A DNA stretch of 64,000 bases. Source: Granulibacter bethesdensis CGDNIH1. Its GTDB lineage: Bacteria > Pseudomonadota > Alphaproteobacteria > Acetobacterales > Acetobacteraceae. Both the position numbers and the translations under genes were made by a program. The stretch is from positions 434,001 through 498,000 of the forward strand of contig NC_008343.2 in the NCBI RefSeq assembly GCF_000014285.2, in the 5' to 3' direction. Under the pieces are notes generated by a model. It saw only the letters and a program-made list of their open reading frames with translations, was not told where the DNA came from and made no database searches. Positions within the stretch are counted from its first letter, which is position 1. Each line of letters starts with the position of its first letter. This document shows, piece by piece, positions 6,550 to 15,747 of this stretch.

Positions 6550-8115
6550 ATGGCTGTACCTGCTTCTCCGTCTGCCGGACCCGCTGCACGCTGGTATGTG
6601 CGCTTGCGTGATCTGACAGGATGGCGTGCTGATGGCACCGGGGTTTTGGCCGGTGCTGCTGCGGCCCTCGCCCTGCCGCCTTTTTTCTGCATTCCCGTTC
6701 TTCTGCTGTCCTTTCCCACCCTGATGGCGCTGATCGGAGGGGCTGCCAATCGGCGTGTTGCGTTCAGGCGGGGTTTCTGGTTCGGCTTTGGGCTGAATGT
6801 CGCCGGTTTGTATTGGATTACGGAAGCCATTCTGCTGGAGGCGGCTCGGTACTGGTGGTTCGTGCCGATTGCGGTGCCCGGATTGTCCGCCCTGATGGCT
6901 CTGTTCATTGCCGCCGCCTGTGCATTCGGCAAAGGTTTTCTGCGTGGCCTGCCCCGTCTGCTGGCCTTTGCGGCCGCATGGACAGTAATGGATCTGCTGC
7001 GCCAGTTCCTGTTGACGGGCTTTCCATGGAATCCACTGGCCAGCATTTGGGCAATCCCCGGGCTGGCCGGAGATATCATGCTCCAACCGGTTGCCTGGAT
7101 TGGCACACCAGGTGTGACGGCGTTGACAGTGTTTCTGGCGTGTCTGCCGGTGCTGCGTCCTTTCGCATGGGGCGTAGGGGCCTGTGCCATGGTGGTGTGG
7201 GCTGCTTTGGGATGGATGCATCTGTCTGAACATCCGGACCGGGCCAGTGCCCTCAATGTGGTGCTGGTGCAGGGGAATATTCCGCAGGGCCAGAAATTTG
7301 ACCGGCGTTTCCTGCGTACAACGTGGGACACTTATCTGCGCTTGACCCATGAGGGTGTGGAGGCCGCGCATAAGGCGATGCCTGGTGATCCTGTGGTTGT
7401 AGTCTGGCCCGAAACAGCGAGCGTCGCGCTGCTGGCCGATGATGCGGCTGCGCGTCAGAGCATCGCAGAGGCCGCGGAAGGCAATCCGACCCTCATTGGC
7501 TCCGTGCGGTTTGGCGAAGATGGACGTCCCCGCAACAGTCTGATCGCGATGGATGGCCAGGGGGGTGTTCAGGATTTTTATGATAAATGGCATCTTGTTC
7601 CGGGCGGTGAGTTTGCGCCGGGCTGGCTGCCTTTCGCGGTACAGCTGGTGCCGGGTGGCGGCTTTGTCCCTGGTCCGGGACCACGCACCCTCGACCTGCC
7701 CGGTCTGCCGCCTTTTGCGCCGCTGATCTGTTATGAGGCCATTTTTCCTGCACAGATCGTCAATGAGATCCAGCGCCCTGCCTGGATCGTGAATATCACC
7801 AATGATGCATGGTTTGGCCAATCAACAGGACCCCATCAGCATCTTGCGGCTGTCAGGATGCGTGCGGTGGAGGAAGGGCTGCCGATTATGAGAGCAGCCA
7901 ATACCGGTATTACCGTGGGCTATGATGCATACGGGCATCAGGTGGCGCGTATGAATCAGGGTCAGGCCGGTTTTCTGCTGGTCAGGCTGCCAGGCCCGTT
8001 AGCCCCCACTTTTTTCAGCCGATACGGACTTATTGTGCCCGCCCTTCTGACGATTATGCTGCTGCTGGCGGCCATTATTTGCGGGCGTCATAAAATTCGA
8101 GCGTGGCCACTCTAA
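6550..8115 (+). CDS. lnt: Apolipoprotein N-acyltransferase
   Basis: This integral membrane enzyme of about 521 residues N-acylates the diacylglyceryl cysteine of lipoproteins. The N-terminal 200 residues hold several membrane helices, and the nitrilase-like domain is at about 240-490. The catalytic triad is visible: Glu288 in WPETAS, Lys346 in DKWHLVPGGEF, and Cys394 in PLICYEAIFP. The conserved NITNDAWFG and RAANTGIT motifs follow. ATG 6550 is chosen; TTG 6532, overlapping the olsB stop, is also possible. A final helix precedes the stop. It completes a fur-olsB-lnt envelope-acylation operon. Confidence 0.95.
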   Translation: MAVPASPSAGPAARWYVRLRDLTGWRADGTGVLAGAAAALALPPFFCIPVLLLSFPTLMALIGGAANRRVAFRRGFWFGFGLNVAGLYWITEAILLEAARYWWFVPIAVPGLSALMALFIAAACAFGKGFLRGLPRLLAFAAAWTVMDLLRQFLLTGFPWNPLASIWAIPGLAGDIMLQPVAWIGTPGVTALTVFLACLPVLRPFAWGVGACAMVVWAALGWMHLSEHPDRASALNVVLVQGNIPQGQKFDRRFLRTTWDTYLRLTHEGVEAAHKAMPGDPVVVVWPETASVALLADDAAARQSIAEAAEGNPTLIGSVRFGEDGRPRNSLIAMDGQGGVQDFYDKWHLVPGGEFAPGWLPFAVQLVPGGGFVPGPGPRTLDLPGLPPFAPLICYEAIFPAQIVNEIQRPAWIVNITNDAWFGQSTGPHQHLAAVRMRAVEEGLPIMRAANTGITVGYDAYGHQVARMNQGQAGFLLVRLPGPLAPTFFSRYGLIVPALLTIMLLLAAIICGRHKIRAWPL

Positions 8116-8261
8116 ACTACCAGGGAAGGTGAGTTGCGTAATAGGCTTTAGGGAAGATTTATTTTTTTATATTGCCTATCAACATAACGGACTTGAAACC
8201 GATCTGTGTTCATATGATGTTCGATGGTTTCCACTTTGTAATGTGAAGGCAGATTATCCAG

Positions 8262-8720
8262 TTGTCGGAAAGTCACATCGGTATCGGCCAGAATTTTGAA
8301 AAAGATGATCAGCCCAATACGCTGGATCTTCACGTGGGCAGGCGGATTCGTCTTCGGCGTGCTTTTCTTGGTGTGTCCGAGCAGAAACTGGGTGATCTGA
8401 TCGGTATCAGCGCATCACAGATTCAAAAATACGAGACAGGCACTCTACGGGCCGGAGCAGTCAGATTATTTGATCTGGCCCGCGCCATGGATGTGTCGAT
8501 CAGCTTCTTTTTCGACGAAATGCCGGAGCAGGAGGTCGCCAATCATGGCGTAGCCGCTATCTCCCGGCTGGGTGGGTTCGCGGAACCTCAAGAGGGCTTT
8601 GGCGATGGCGATACCATGCGGCAGGAAGCGTTGGAGCTGATCCAGGCCTTTTTCCGCATCACTGACCCGGCCGTGAGGGAACGTATTCTGGAACTGATAA
8701 GATCACTGGCGAAAGAGTGA
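8262..8720 (+). CDS. XRE-family helix-turn-helix regulator
   Basis: This 152-residue protein has a Cro/C1-type HTH at about 24-80: VGRRIRLRRAFLGVSEQKLG, then GISASQIQKYETG, and the helix ARAMDVSISFFF. The C-terminal half (about 90-150) is helical and unassigned. This layout is common in acetic acid bacteria and rhizobia. No ATG lies in frame before the HTH, so TTG 8262 is the likely start. The upstream 146 bases are AT-rich and contain no supported gene. Its targets are unknown; it sits alone between lnt and the PTS cluster. Confidence 0.85.
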   Translation: MSESHIGIGQNFEKDDQPNTLDLHVGRRIRLRRAFLGVSEQKLGDLIGISASQIQKYETGTLRAGAVRLFDLARAMDVSISFFFDEMPEQEVANHGVAAISRLGGFAEPQEGFGDGDTMRQEALELIQAFFRITDPAVRERILELIRSLAKE

Positions 8721-8798
8721 TCTGTCCACCTCATATGTAAGCGGCATGACTGTGGAACGGGCTTCCCTCACGGCGATGAAGGTTGCAAAGTCCTTCCT

Positions 8799-9275
8799 AT
8801 GAATGGATCGGTGCAGTTTCGGGGCCAGAGATACGCAAGCTGTGCTGCAAGGCCGGATATGGATGCGGCATTCCCGCCTTCTGCTGTACTGATTATCGGC
8901 CCGGCAGGGGCGGGCAAGTCAGATCTCCTGTTGCGACTGATGGATCGCGGTTTCCGGCTTGTTGCTGATGACCGGGTTGATATATGCGATGGTCTTGCCA
9001 GCCCTCCGGCGGCGCTGGCCGGGCTGATTGAAATCCGAGGCCTCGGGATCATGGTATCTTCCTATGTACCGGTGGCGAAGCTGTCGCTGGTTGTCTCGCT
9101 GGAGACGGAGGAACGTCTGCCATCCCCCCGCCGCGATACTGACCTCGACCTTCCCTTGATTGCCATTAATCCTCGCGCTGCTTCCGCGCCCTGTCGTGTG
9201 GAATGGGCCCTTGAATGCGCGTTGGGCCGCCGTGCCAGCAGGGCAGGCGCCTTCGCGCGGGAGGAAGCAGTATGA
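8799..9275 (+). CDS. hprK: HPr kinase/phosphorylase, short alphaproteobacterial form
   Basis: This 158-residue protein corresponds to the C-terminal catalytic domain of HPrK/P; the N-terminal domain of the Firmicute enzyme is absent, as usual in alphaproteobacteria. The Walker A motif GPAGAGKSD lies near 34-42, RLVADDRV follows, and the signature EIRGLGI is present. It phosphorylates HPr on the regulatory serine, which is present in the neighbouring ptsH product (Ser50). The stop overlaps the rapZ start by 4 bases. It heads the cluster hprK-rapZ-EIIA-ptsH-ptsI. Confidence 0.92.
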   Translation: MNGSVQFRGQRYASCAARPDMDAAFPPSAVLIIGPAGAGKSDLLLRLMDRGFRLVADDRVDICDGLASPPAALAGLIEIRGLGIMVSSYVPVAKLSLVVSLETEERLPSPRRDTDLDLPLIAINPRAASAPCRVEWALECALGRRASRAGAFAREEAV

Positions 9276-10246
9276 GCACTGACCAATACCGCAGGGTGGT
9301 CGTGATCACAGGCCTGTCCGGCGCAGGCAAATCTACAATCCTCCGTGCTCTGGAAGATGCGGGATATGAAACGGTGGATAATCCCCCGTTGCCGCTGGTC
9401 CATGATCTTGTGGCCCGAGGGGAAGGGCCTCTGGCTTTCGCGGTGGATGCACGCAGCCGTGGGTTCACCGCGGACGGGCTGGCCCTGGCCATGGAACGCA
9501 TGAGGCAACTGCCCGGTGTCAGGGCGGATCTGGTTTTCGTGCGGGCTGATACGGCGGCTCTGCTGTCCCGCTATACGGAAACCCGCCATCGCCATCCGCT
9601 GGCTTCAGGGGTGGGGGTTCGGGATGGTATCCGGGCTGAAGAAATCCTGACCGCATCACTGGTGGATGTGGCGGATCTGGTTGTTGATACCACCGATCTT
9701 CCGGTCACAAGGCTGAGGGCTATGATCGCCGAACGCTATGGGCCGGAGGAAACCGGGCAGGGAATGGTCGTATCCCTGATTTCCTTTGCCTATCCCAAGG
9801 GATTACCGCGGGAGGCCGATCTGGTGCTGGACGCACGGTTTCTGCGTAACCCCCATTATGATCCCACCCTGAAGCCGCGCACCGGTCAGGACAGGGATGT
9901 GGCGGCCTATATTGAAGCAGACCCGGATTATGCCACTTTCCATGACAGGATCGATGCGTTGCTGAGGCTTTTGCTGCCGCGCTTCGTTCAGGAAGGAAAG
10001 AAATATGCCACCATCGCCATTGGTTGTACCGGCGGGCGGCATCGTTCAGTTCATCTGGTGGAGAAGCTGGGTGAAGAGTTACGCGCTCAGGGCTGGTCCG
10101 TCCTGCGTACGCATCGAGAATTAGGAATCAGTGACGATGCTCCGCAGGCGGGAGCCGCCAGAGTATCCACTGACGATAGGAATGGAAGACCGGAAGAGCA
10201 CGGCAGCGCACAGGCGCCCGATGAACTCTCCCGCACAACATCATAA
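9272..10246 (+). CDS. rapZ: RNase adapter/nucleotide-binding protein RapZ
   Basis: This 324-residue protein has the N-terminal P-loop GLSGAGKST and the ALEDAGYETVDNPPLPL segment, and the C-terminal RapZ domain with the GCTGGRHRSV signature near 252-261. In enterobacteria RapZ guides RNase E to the glmZ sRNA and controls amino-sugar supply for the envelope; in alphaproteobacteria its targets are not well defined. ATG 9272 overlaps the hprK stop (ATGA). The last 40 residues are acidic and variable. Confidence 0.94.
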   Translation: MSTDQYRRVVVITGLSGAGKSTILRALEDAGYETVDNPPLPLVHDLVARGEGPLAFAVDARSRGFTADGLALAMERMRQLPGVRADLVFVRADTAALLSRYTETRHRHPLASGVGVRDGIRAEEILTASLVDVADLVVDTTDLPVTRLRAMIAERYGPEETGQGMVVSLISFAYPKGLPREADLVLDARFLRNPHYDPTLKPRTGQDRDVAAYIEADPDYATFHDRIDALLRLLLPRFVQEGKKYATIAIGCTGGRHRSVHLVEKLGEELRAQGWSVLRTHRELGISDDAPQAGAARVSTDDRNGRPEEHGSAQAPDELSRTTS

Positions 10247-10259
10247 TGGAATACATGCC

Positions 10260-10664
10260 ATGATCGGTTTGGTTCTGGTGACGCATGGACGGCTCGCGGA
10301 TGAGCTGCGCCGCGCCATGGAACATGTGGTTGGCGCGCAAAGCAGCGTGGTGACCGTGTGCATCGGCCCTGATGACGATATTGAGGGCAGGCGTTCTGAT
10401 ATCCAGGCGGGGATCCAGCAGGTGGATACCGGGGATGGTGTTATCCTCCTGACCGACATGTTTGGGGGTACACCCAGCAATCTGGCCATTTCCATGATGG
10501 ATCGACCGGGTGTCGAGGTGATCGCCGGTGTCAACCTGCCCATGCTGGTCAAGCTGGCGAAAATCCGCTGCACACAACCCTTATGCGAGGTGGTGGAAGG
10601 GGCTCAGACGGCCGGGCGTAAATACATCGCTGCGGCCTCCCATGTGCTGCACGGCTGCCGATAA
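10260..10664 (+). CDS. PTS mannose-type EIIA protein (EIIA-Man/ManX-like)
   Basis: This 134-residue domain protein starts MIGLVLVTHG, with the phosphorylatable His9, and contains ILLTDMFGGTPSN, the hallmark of the mannose-family IIA fold. No IIB, IIC or IID gene of this family is nearby, so it probably acts as a regulatory phosphate acceptor from HPr, as in other alphaproteobacterial incomplete PTS clusters. The frame extends upstream to 10131 inside rapZ, but the conserved start is ATG 10260. Confidence 0.92.
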   Translation: MIGLVLVTHGRLADELRRAMEHVVGAQSSVVTVCIGPDDDIEGRRSDIQAGIQQVDTGDGVILLTDMFGGTPSNLAISMMDRPGVEVIAGVNLPMLVKLAKIRCTQPLCEVVEGAQTAGRKYIAAASHVLHGCR

Positions 10665-10688
10665 ACAGAACCACAGGTAAAACGCGCC

Positions 10689-10970
10689 ATGGAAAACTCT
10701 GTGCTCAGCCGCCGCCTGACTGTCTGCAACCGGCGCGGCCTGCATGCCCGTGCAGCTGCCAAATTCGTCACGCTGGCAGAACGTTTCGGGGCTTCGGTGG
10801 AAGTGGGGAAAGATGGGCAGTTCGTCTCTGCCCGCTCCATTATGGGATTGATGATGCTGGGTGCGGGCAAGGATTCGGAAATCGAGCTTCGGGTCGAGGG
10901 CTGGGATGCCAAGGAAGCGCTGGAAGCGCTGACCGAGCTGGTCGAGGCTGGTTTCCATGAAACAGATTGA
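10689..10970 (+). CDS. ptsH: Phosphocarrier protein HPr
   Basis: This 93-residue HPr carries the active-site His19 in RRGLHARAAAKF and the regulatory Ser50 in SARSIMGLMMLGAG. The His-to-Ser spacing of 31 residues equals that of H15/S46 in the classical protein. It can therefore accept phosphate from EI on His and be phosphorylated by the neighbouring HPrK on Ser. It overlaps the start of ptsI by 14 bases. Confidence 0.96.
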   Translation: MENSVLSRRLTVCNRRGLHARAAAKFVTLAERFGASVEVGKDGQFVSARSIMGLMMLGAGKDSEIELRVEGWDAKEALEALTELVEAGFHETD

Positions 10971-12771
10971 GCCGCCTCTGGCGGGTCCATGTTCTGCTGA
11001 TTCGCCTTCTGCCGGGCCGTCTGGTCTGGGGCAGGATATTCGGTTGGAAGGGATCGGCGTCAGCCCCGGCATTGCCATCGGCCCGGTTTTCGGGGTGGTG
11101 GAAATCGAGGCTCCGCAGGAAAGGCGGCCCATTGCCGCGCATGAGGTGGAGTATGAGCGTGCGCAGCTCAGCCGTGCGGTAGAGGAATCCAGACGTCAGC
11201 TTGAAAAGCTGCGTCAAGGGCTGCGGGAACTGCCGGAGGCCGGGCAGGAGGAATTATCGGCGCTGATCGACGTGTATCAGCGCATGCTTGCCAATTCCCG
11301 TCTGGTGCGAGGAGCGCATCGGCGGATCGAAACCGCACTGGTCTCCGCCGCGACAGCCGTGGTCGATGAGGTCGAGGCGACGGTTGCCGCCGTGCTGGCC
11401 CCCGGCGGGGAATGGGCCGAACGCACCATGCGGGCCCGCCAGGCCTCGGAAATTCAGGAGGTGGGACAGCGTCTGTTGCGCACCCTTGCCTCCACGCCGT
11501 TCCGCAGCTTCAAGGCCGCACCGCGCGGGGCAGTGCTGGTGTGCGAGATGCTGCGCCCGTCCGATGCAGCGCTGCTGGACCCCGCCGTGATCGCAGGCGT
11601 GGTGACGGAGGAAGGCGGTGCGGACGGGCATGTGGCGATCATGCTGCGTGCGCTCGGGCTTCCCTCCGTGCTGGGGGTTCCGGCACTGATGCATACGATC
11701 AGGCAGCTGACTTTGTCGGGCCTGGGCGTAGATATGGTGCTGGACGGAGATCAGGGTGTGGTCACGGTCAACCCGTCCAACCACACACGCCAGCAGGCAA
11801 AACAGGGTCTCGCTGCCCATCAGCAGGAAGCGCTGGTGCTGGCGCAGCTCAGCCGCCTGCCTGCCGTGACGACGGATGGCGAGGCAGTTCTGTTGCAGGC
11901 AAATATCGAACTCCCCGCTGAATTGCCCCAGATGGTGCGGGCCGGTGCCAGTGGGATCGGACTGTTGCGGACCGAATTCCTGTTTATGAACCGGGAAAGT
12001 TTGCCCGATATCGCAACCCAGATCGAAACCTATTCCCATGTGATCGCGGCGGCAGAAGGGGAACAGGTCACGATCCGTGTGCTCGACTGGGGGGGCGAGA
12101 AAGAAAGCGAGGCCCTTCGCACCGCCGGTCTGTTGCGCAGCGAGACGGAGCATAATCCGGCGCTGGGTCTGCGGGGGATCAGGCTGTTGCTGGCCCATCC
12201 CGAGTTGCTGGAAACCCAGTTGACGGCGATTTTACGGGCAGCGCGTGATGTGAGGGCCGAAAGCCGCGTGCGTATTTTACTGCCGATGATCACGACCTTG
12301 CAGGAAATGCGCACGGCCCGCACGATCTACACCCGGATTTTGCAGCACGAGGCATGGGATGGGGCTGCCCTGCCGCTGGGGGCGATGATCGAGACGCCAG
12401 CCGCGGCCCTGATTGTGGAGGAATTGGCGCAGGAGTCGGATTTCCTCGCCATCGGGACCAATGATCTGGCGATGTATACGCTGGCCGTTGATCGTGGGGA
12501 TGCCGGGCTGGCGGGTCTATATGATCCCCTGCATCCGGCCTTGCTGCGCTTGATTGCCGCCTGTGCCATTGCGGCGGCGCGGGCCGGTAAGCCTATGTCA
12601 CTATGTGGCGAGATCGCGGGTAATCCGGCAGCGATTCCTGTTCTGCTCGGGCTTGGTTTCCGGCAGTTCAGTATGGGGGCGGGAGCAGTGCCGCGTGTGA
12701 AAAAGGCGATCCGGGCCACTTCTCTTGATCAGGCAAGACGTGCCGCTCAGGAAGCGCTGACGATCATATGA
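10957..12771 (+). CDS. ptsI: PTS enzyme I (phosphoenolpyruvate-protein phosphotransferase)
   Basis: This 604-residue enzyme transfers phosphate from PEP to HPr. The phosphohistidine domain has His225 in EEGGADGHVAIM (many EI proteins have GGRTSHTAI, so this site is divergent but keeps His). The PEP-binding barrel shows GIGLLRTEFLFMNR, LPMITTLQEM, GAMIETPAA, DFLAIGTNDLAMYTLAVDR and SLCGEIA. The N-terminal 25 residues are variable and lie in the ptsH overlap. With no local permease it probably drives a regulatory relay, while a second EI domain is present in FruB. Confidence 0.95.
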   Translation: MKQIEPPLAGPCSADSPSAGPSGLGQDIRLEGIGVSPGIAIGPVFGVVEIEAPQERRPIAAHEVEYERAQLSRAVEESRRQLEKLRQGLRELPEAGQEELSALIDVYQRMLANSRLVRGAHRRIETALVSAATAVVDEVEATVAAVLAPGGEWAERTMRARQASEIQEVGQRLLRTLASTPFRSFKAAPRGAVLVCEMLRPSDAALLDPAVIAGVVTEEGGADGHVAIMLRALGLPSVLGVPALMHTIRQLTLSGLGVDMVLDGDQGVVTVNPSNHTRQQAKQGLAAHQQEALVLAQLSRLPAVTTDGEAVLLQANIELPAELPQMVRAGASGIGLLRTEFLFMNRESLPDIATQIETYSHVIAAAEGEQVTIRVLDWGGEKESEALRTAGLLRSETEHNPALGLRGIRLLLAHPELLETQLTAILRAARDVRAESRVRILLPMITTLQEMRTARTIYTRILQHEAWDGAALPLGAMIETPAAALIVEELAQESDFLAIGTNDLAMYTLAVDRGDAGLAGLYDPLHPALLRLIAACAIAAARAGKPMSLCGEIAGNPAAIPVLLGLGFRQFSMGAGAVPRVKKAIRATSLDQARRAAQEALTII

Positions 12772-12829
12772 TTGTTCGTGACGCCTGTTATGGGGTCTGA
12801 TCGTATCAGCGTATCAGAAGGACAGGACC

Positions 12830-13762
12830 ATGAAAGTCGTGCTCGATCTCGACCGTCTGCTGCGGGAAGGGCAGATAACACCGGAGGAGCGGGACAGGCT
12901 GATCCGGCTTGGCAAGGTCCAGACGGGGTCTCTGTTCGTGAACGTGCTGGTCGGTTTCGGATCGGCTGCGGTGTGCGCCGGGTTGTTTGCGCTGGCGCCT
13001 GATCCGCTTCTGGGCCTGCTCATGGGGGTGGTTGCCATCGGGGCTGCGGTGTTGCTGCGGCATGAGCGGGCGCAGCAATGGGGCATTCTGTCGGATATTT
13101 TCGCTTTGCTCGGCGTGTTGACCACCGGCATGAGCCTTTACTGGATTGGCCAGGGACCGTCTTCAATGCTGCTGCTGGCGCTTTGCTGTGCCGGTGGAGC
13201 ACTGTTCGCCCGTAGTGCGATGCTGAGCGTTCTGGCCGTTCTCGCTTTGGCAGCCTCGCTCGATACCTCGTTCGCTTATGTGCATGCCACCTATATGTTG
13301 GGGGTGGAACGGCCGGCACAGACGATTCTGGTGTTTACCGGTCTTGGCCTTGCATTGCTGTTCGCCTCGACCCGTGTGGCGCCTGTGCTGGAGGGCGTGG
13401 TGCTGGCCGCCGCCCGTTGTTCGGCCTTGATGGTCAATTTCGCTTTCTGGGTTGGCTCCCTCTGGGGAGAAGACCGGATGTTGTTCAACGATAACAGGGG
13501 CGTCGTTCTGTTGTCCGCCGATATATTCAGTATCGGCTGGGCCTTGGTGCTGGTGGCCGCGGCTGCATGGGGGGCATGGAGCGGTCGCCGCTGGCTGATC
13601 ACCACAGCCGCGATTTTCGGGGCGATCCATTTCCAGACTCAATGGTTCGAGCGTTTGGGGGCGACCCCGACCAGCGTGCTGACGGCAGGCATTCTGACAT
13701 TGCTGCTGGCAGCATTGCTCTGGCGGGTGCTGTACGCCCGCAAACCGTCAGTGCCTGCATAA
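12830..13762 (+). CDS. DUF2157-like integral membrane protein
   Basis: This 310-residue protein has a short charged N-terminus (LDRLLREGQITPEERDRL near residues 7-24) followed by about eight to ten hydrophobic helices, ending in a basic tail. The N-terminal helix plus multi-helix layout resembles DUF2157 membrane proteins of unknown function. The sequence AAGGACAGGACC precedes ATG 12830, a good ribosome-binding site. It follows ptsI by 58 bases on the same strand but need not share its function. No catalytic motif is seen. Confidence 0.72.
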   Translation: MKVVLDLDRLLREGQITPEERDRLIRLGKVQTGSLFVNVLVGFGSAAVCAGLFALAPDPLLGLLMGVVAIGAAVLLRHERAQQWGILSDIFALLGVLTTGMSLYWIGQGPSSMLLLALCCAGGALFARSAMLSVLAVLALAASLDTSFAYVHATYMLGVERPAQTILVFTGLGLALLFASTRVAPVLEGVVLAAARCSALMVNFAFWVGSLWGEDRMLFNDNRGVVLLSADIFSIGWALVLVAAAAWGAWSGRRWLITTAAIFGAIHFQTQWFERLGATPTSVLTAGILTLLLAALLWRVLYARKPSVPA

Positions 13763-13795
13763 GGCGCTGACGGTTTCTTCCGATAACGGAGCGTA

Positions 13796-14752
13796 TCAGC
13801 GGGACAGGGGACGCGGACCGATCTGGGCGATGATTTCAGCCGCGGCCCGGCTGCCCTGGAGGCCGCAGTTTTTCAGATCCTGTCCCTGTGCGAAGCTGGC
13901 AAGGAACCCGGCTGCATAGGCATCGCCCGCACCGGTCGTGTCCAGCACCTTCGTGGAGACAGCCGGAATCTGGATTGTGTCTGAGCCGTGAAGAATGACG
14001 CTGCCAGCCTCGCTGCGGGTCAGGGCAGCGAGTGCTACGTCAAGCCGTGCCAGTTCAGCGGCTTCCTCGAATGTGTTGCGTTCGTACAGCGCGGTGATCT
14101 CCGTTTCATTGGCGAACAGGATGTCCACGTTCGGCAGCAGAGCGAGGAAATCATCACGGTGGCGATGCACGCAGAATGCGTCGGACAGGGAGAGGGCTAC
14201 CTTCCGGCCCGCCTCATGCGCGGCAGTGGTGGCCTTGCGGAAGGCTGCCTGCGCAGCCGGCGGATCGAACAGATAGCCTTCCAGATAGGTGATGGCGGAA
14301 TCAGCCACCAAAGACGTATCCACATCCTCGGCGGAGAAGGTGACGCAGGCCCCGAGATAGGTGTTCATGGTCCGTTGCCCGTCCGGGGTGACGGCAATCA
14401 GGCATCGTGCGGTCGGCGCTCCGCCCTGAAGGCCGGGAGTGGGGAAATGCACACCGGTTTCCGTGATATCGCGACGGAAGGCCTCCCCCAGCGCATCGTC
14501 TGCCACTTTGCCGAGAAACGCGACCTTGATCCCCATGCTGGCAGCCACGGCGCAGGTATTGGCCGCAGAGCCGCCGCTGACTTCCGTGCCGCGGGGCAGT
14601 GCCGCATACAGTGAGGCTGCCTGTTCCGCGTCGATCAGCGCCATGCTGCCCTTGTGCATGTCATGGCGGCTGAGAAAAGTGTCATCGGTCAGCGCAATCA
14701 CATCAACGATCGCGTTACCGATGCCGAGCAGGTCGAAGCGGGGTGCAGTCAT
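13796..14752 (-). CDS. Adenosine kinase, PfkB/ribokinase family
   Basis: This sugar/nucleoside kinase of about 318 residues has the PfkB N-terminal glycine motif EVSGGSAANTCAVAA near 55-69 and the C-terminal anion-hole/catalytic motif DTTGAGDAYAAGF near 265-277. The start MTAPRFDLLGIGNAIVDVIA and the segment MNTYLGAC match alphaproteobacterial adenosine kinases, which make AMP from adenosine. ATG 14752 is chosen; the frame is open to 14824. It is divergent from the EI24-like membrane gene and convergent with the DUF2157-like gene. Confidence 0.88.
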   Translation of the reverse strand: MTAPRFDLLGIGNAIVDVIALTDDTFLSRHDMHKGSMALIDAEQAASLYAALPRGTEVSGGSAANTCAVAASMGIKVAFLGKVADDALGEAFRRDITETGVHFPTPGLQGGAPTARCLIAVTPDGQRTMNTYLGACVTFSAEDVDTSLVADSAITYLEGYLFDPPAAQAAFRKATTAAHEAGRKVALSLSDAFCVHRHRDDFLALLPNVDILFANETEITALYERNTFEEAAELARLDVALAALTRSEAGSVILHGSDTIQIPAVSTKVLDTTGAGDAYAAGFLASFAQGQDLKNCGLQGSRAAAEIIAQIGPRPLSR

Positions 14753-14886
14753 GCGGAGAGGCTCCAGAATGTCCATCGAGGGGTGGCGGGCGACCTGCCC
14801 GATACCGACGCTCGCAGGTATCACCGTGAGGGGCCTGCTACAATGGCGGTCTGGTCAAATTGGCTTCTCCGGCGGACTATCCGCCC

Positions 14887-15615
14887 ATGAATGATGATCA
14901 ATTGTCCATTGCTGGCCAGGCTTCTGTTCTCCAGCCGCTCCAGCGGGCGATCACTCAGTTGGAGGATGCGCCGTTTCGGGCTGTGGTGATGCGGTCTCTC
15001 GGCTGGGCCTTGTTGCTGCTGTGCCTGTTGGTGTGGCTCGGTTTCAAGGGGGCAGGCTGGTTGCCCGTGCATTGGTGGCAGGGCGACCATTGGGGTGGAT
15101 GGGACTGGCTTGCCGGAATCGTGGGAGCGATGGCGATTGCGGCACTCGGCCTGTGGTTGTTCGTGCCGATCAGTGCGGCGATCGGCGGGTTGTTTGCCGA
15201 TACGGTGGCGATCTGTGTGGAGCGTCGCTGGTATCCGGAATGGCAGCCCGCCACACCGGCCCCACTTCAGATGCAGATATGGGACGGTCTGGCGCTGGGT
15301 CTGCGCGTGCTGGTGGTCAGTCTGATCACGCTGCCTGTGGTTCTGTTGCTGCCGGGGGCCGGATTTGTACTGGGATGGCTGGTTTCCGCCTGGGCACTGG
15401 GGCAGGGGCTGTTCGTCAGTGTCGCCATGCGCCGGATGAGCCGGGCTGATGCCAGACGTCTTTATCGCACATGGCGTGGCACGATACTCGTGCAGGGCGG
15501 AATTCTTGCGGCCATCGGGATGATCCCGGCTGTCAATCTGCTTCTCCCAGCCCTTGGGCCGGCCGTCATGGTGCATGTTCTGGCCCGGATTATGATGCAT
15601 CGCCGAGCCTTTTGA
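14887..15615 (+). CDS. EI24/CysZ-like membrane protein
   Basis: This protein of about 242 residues has four to six hydrophobic segments. It begins ASVLQPLQRAITQLEDAPFRAV, a pattern seen in EI24-domain (CysZ/YtcJ-like) proteins of Acetobacteraceae. The segments SAAIGGLFADTVAICVERRWYP and LLPGAGFVLGWLVSAWALGQGLF fit that family. E. coli CysZ supports sulfate uptake, but no sulfate assimilation gene is adjacent, so the substrate is unknown. ATG 14887 is preferred over an upstream TTG at 14860. Confidence 0.72.
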   Translation: MNDDQLSIAGQASVLQPLQRAITQLEDAPFRAVVMRSLGWALLLLCLLVWLGFKGAGWLPVHWWQGDHWGGWDWLAGIVGAMAIAALGLWLFVPISAAIGGLFADTVAICVERRWYPEWQPATPAPLQMQIWDGLALGLRVLVVSLITLPVVLLLPGAGFVLGWLVSAWALGQGLFVSVAMRRMSRADARRLYRTWRGTILVQGGILAAIGMIPAVNLLLPALGPAVMVHVLARIMMHRRAF

Positions 15616-15747
15616 GAGCGGGACAGCAGGCATGACCGGATCGATCTGTATGCGGAATGTCCTGCAACATATTGAGGAAGCGGGTTGTTCTGCTCCTCCG
15701 GTCATGTTAGCGAATCGAATCGTGACGTCCAGAATGATGGAGTGCAC

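Noticed and set aside
8148-8333. Small minus-strand frame of 61 residues upstream of the XRE gene
   Set aside because: It overlaps the start of the XRE gene, and I see no ribosome-binding site or conserved feature.
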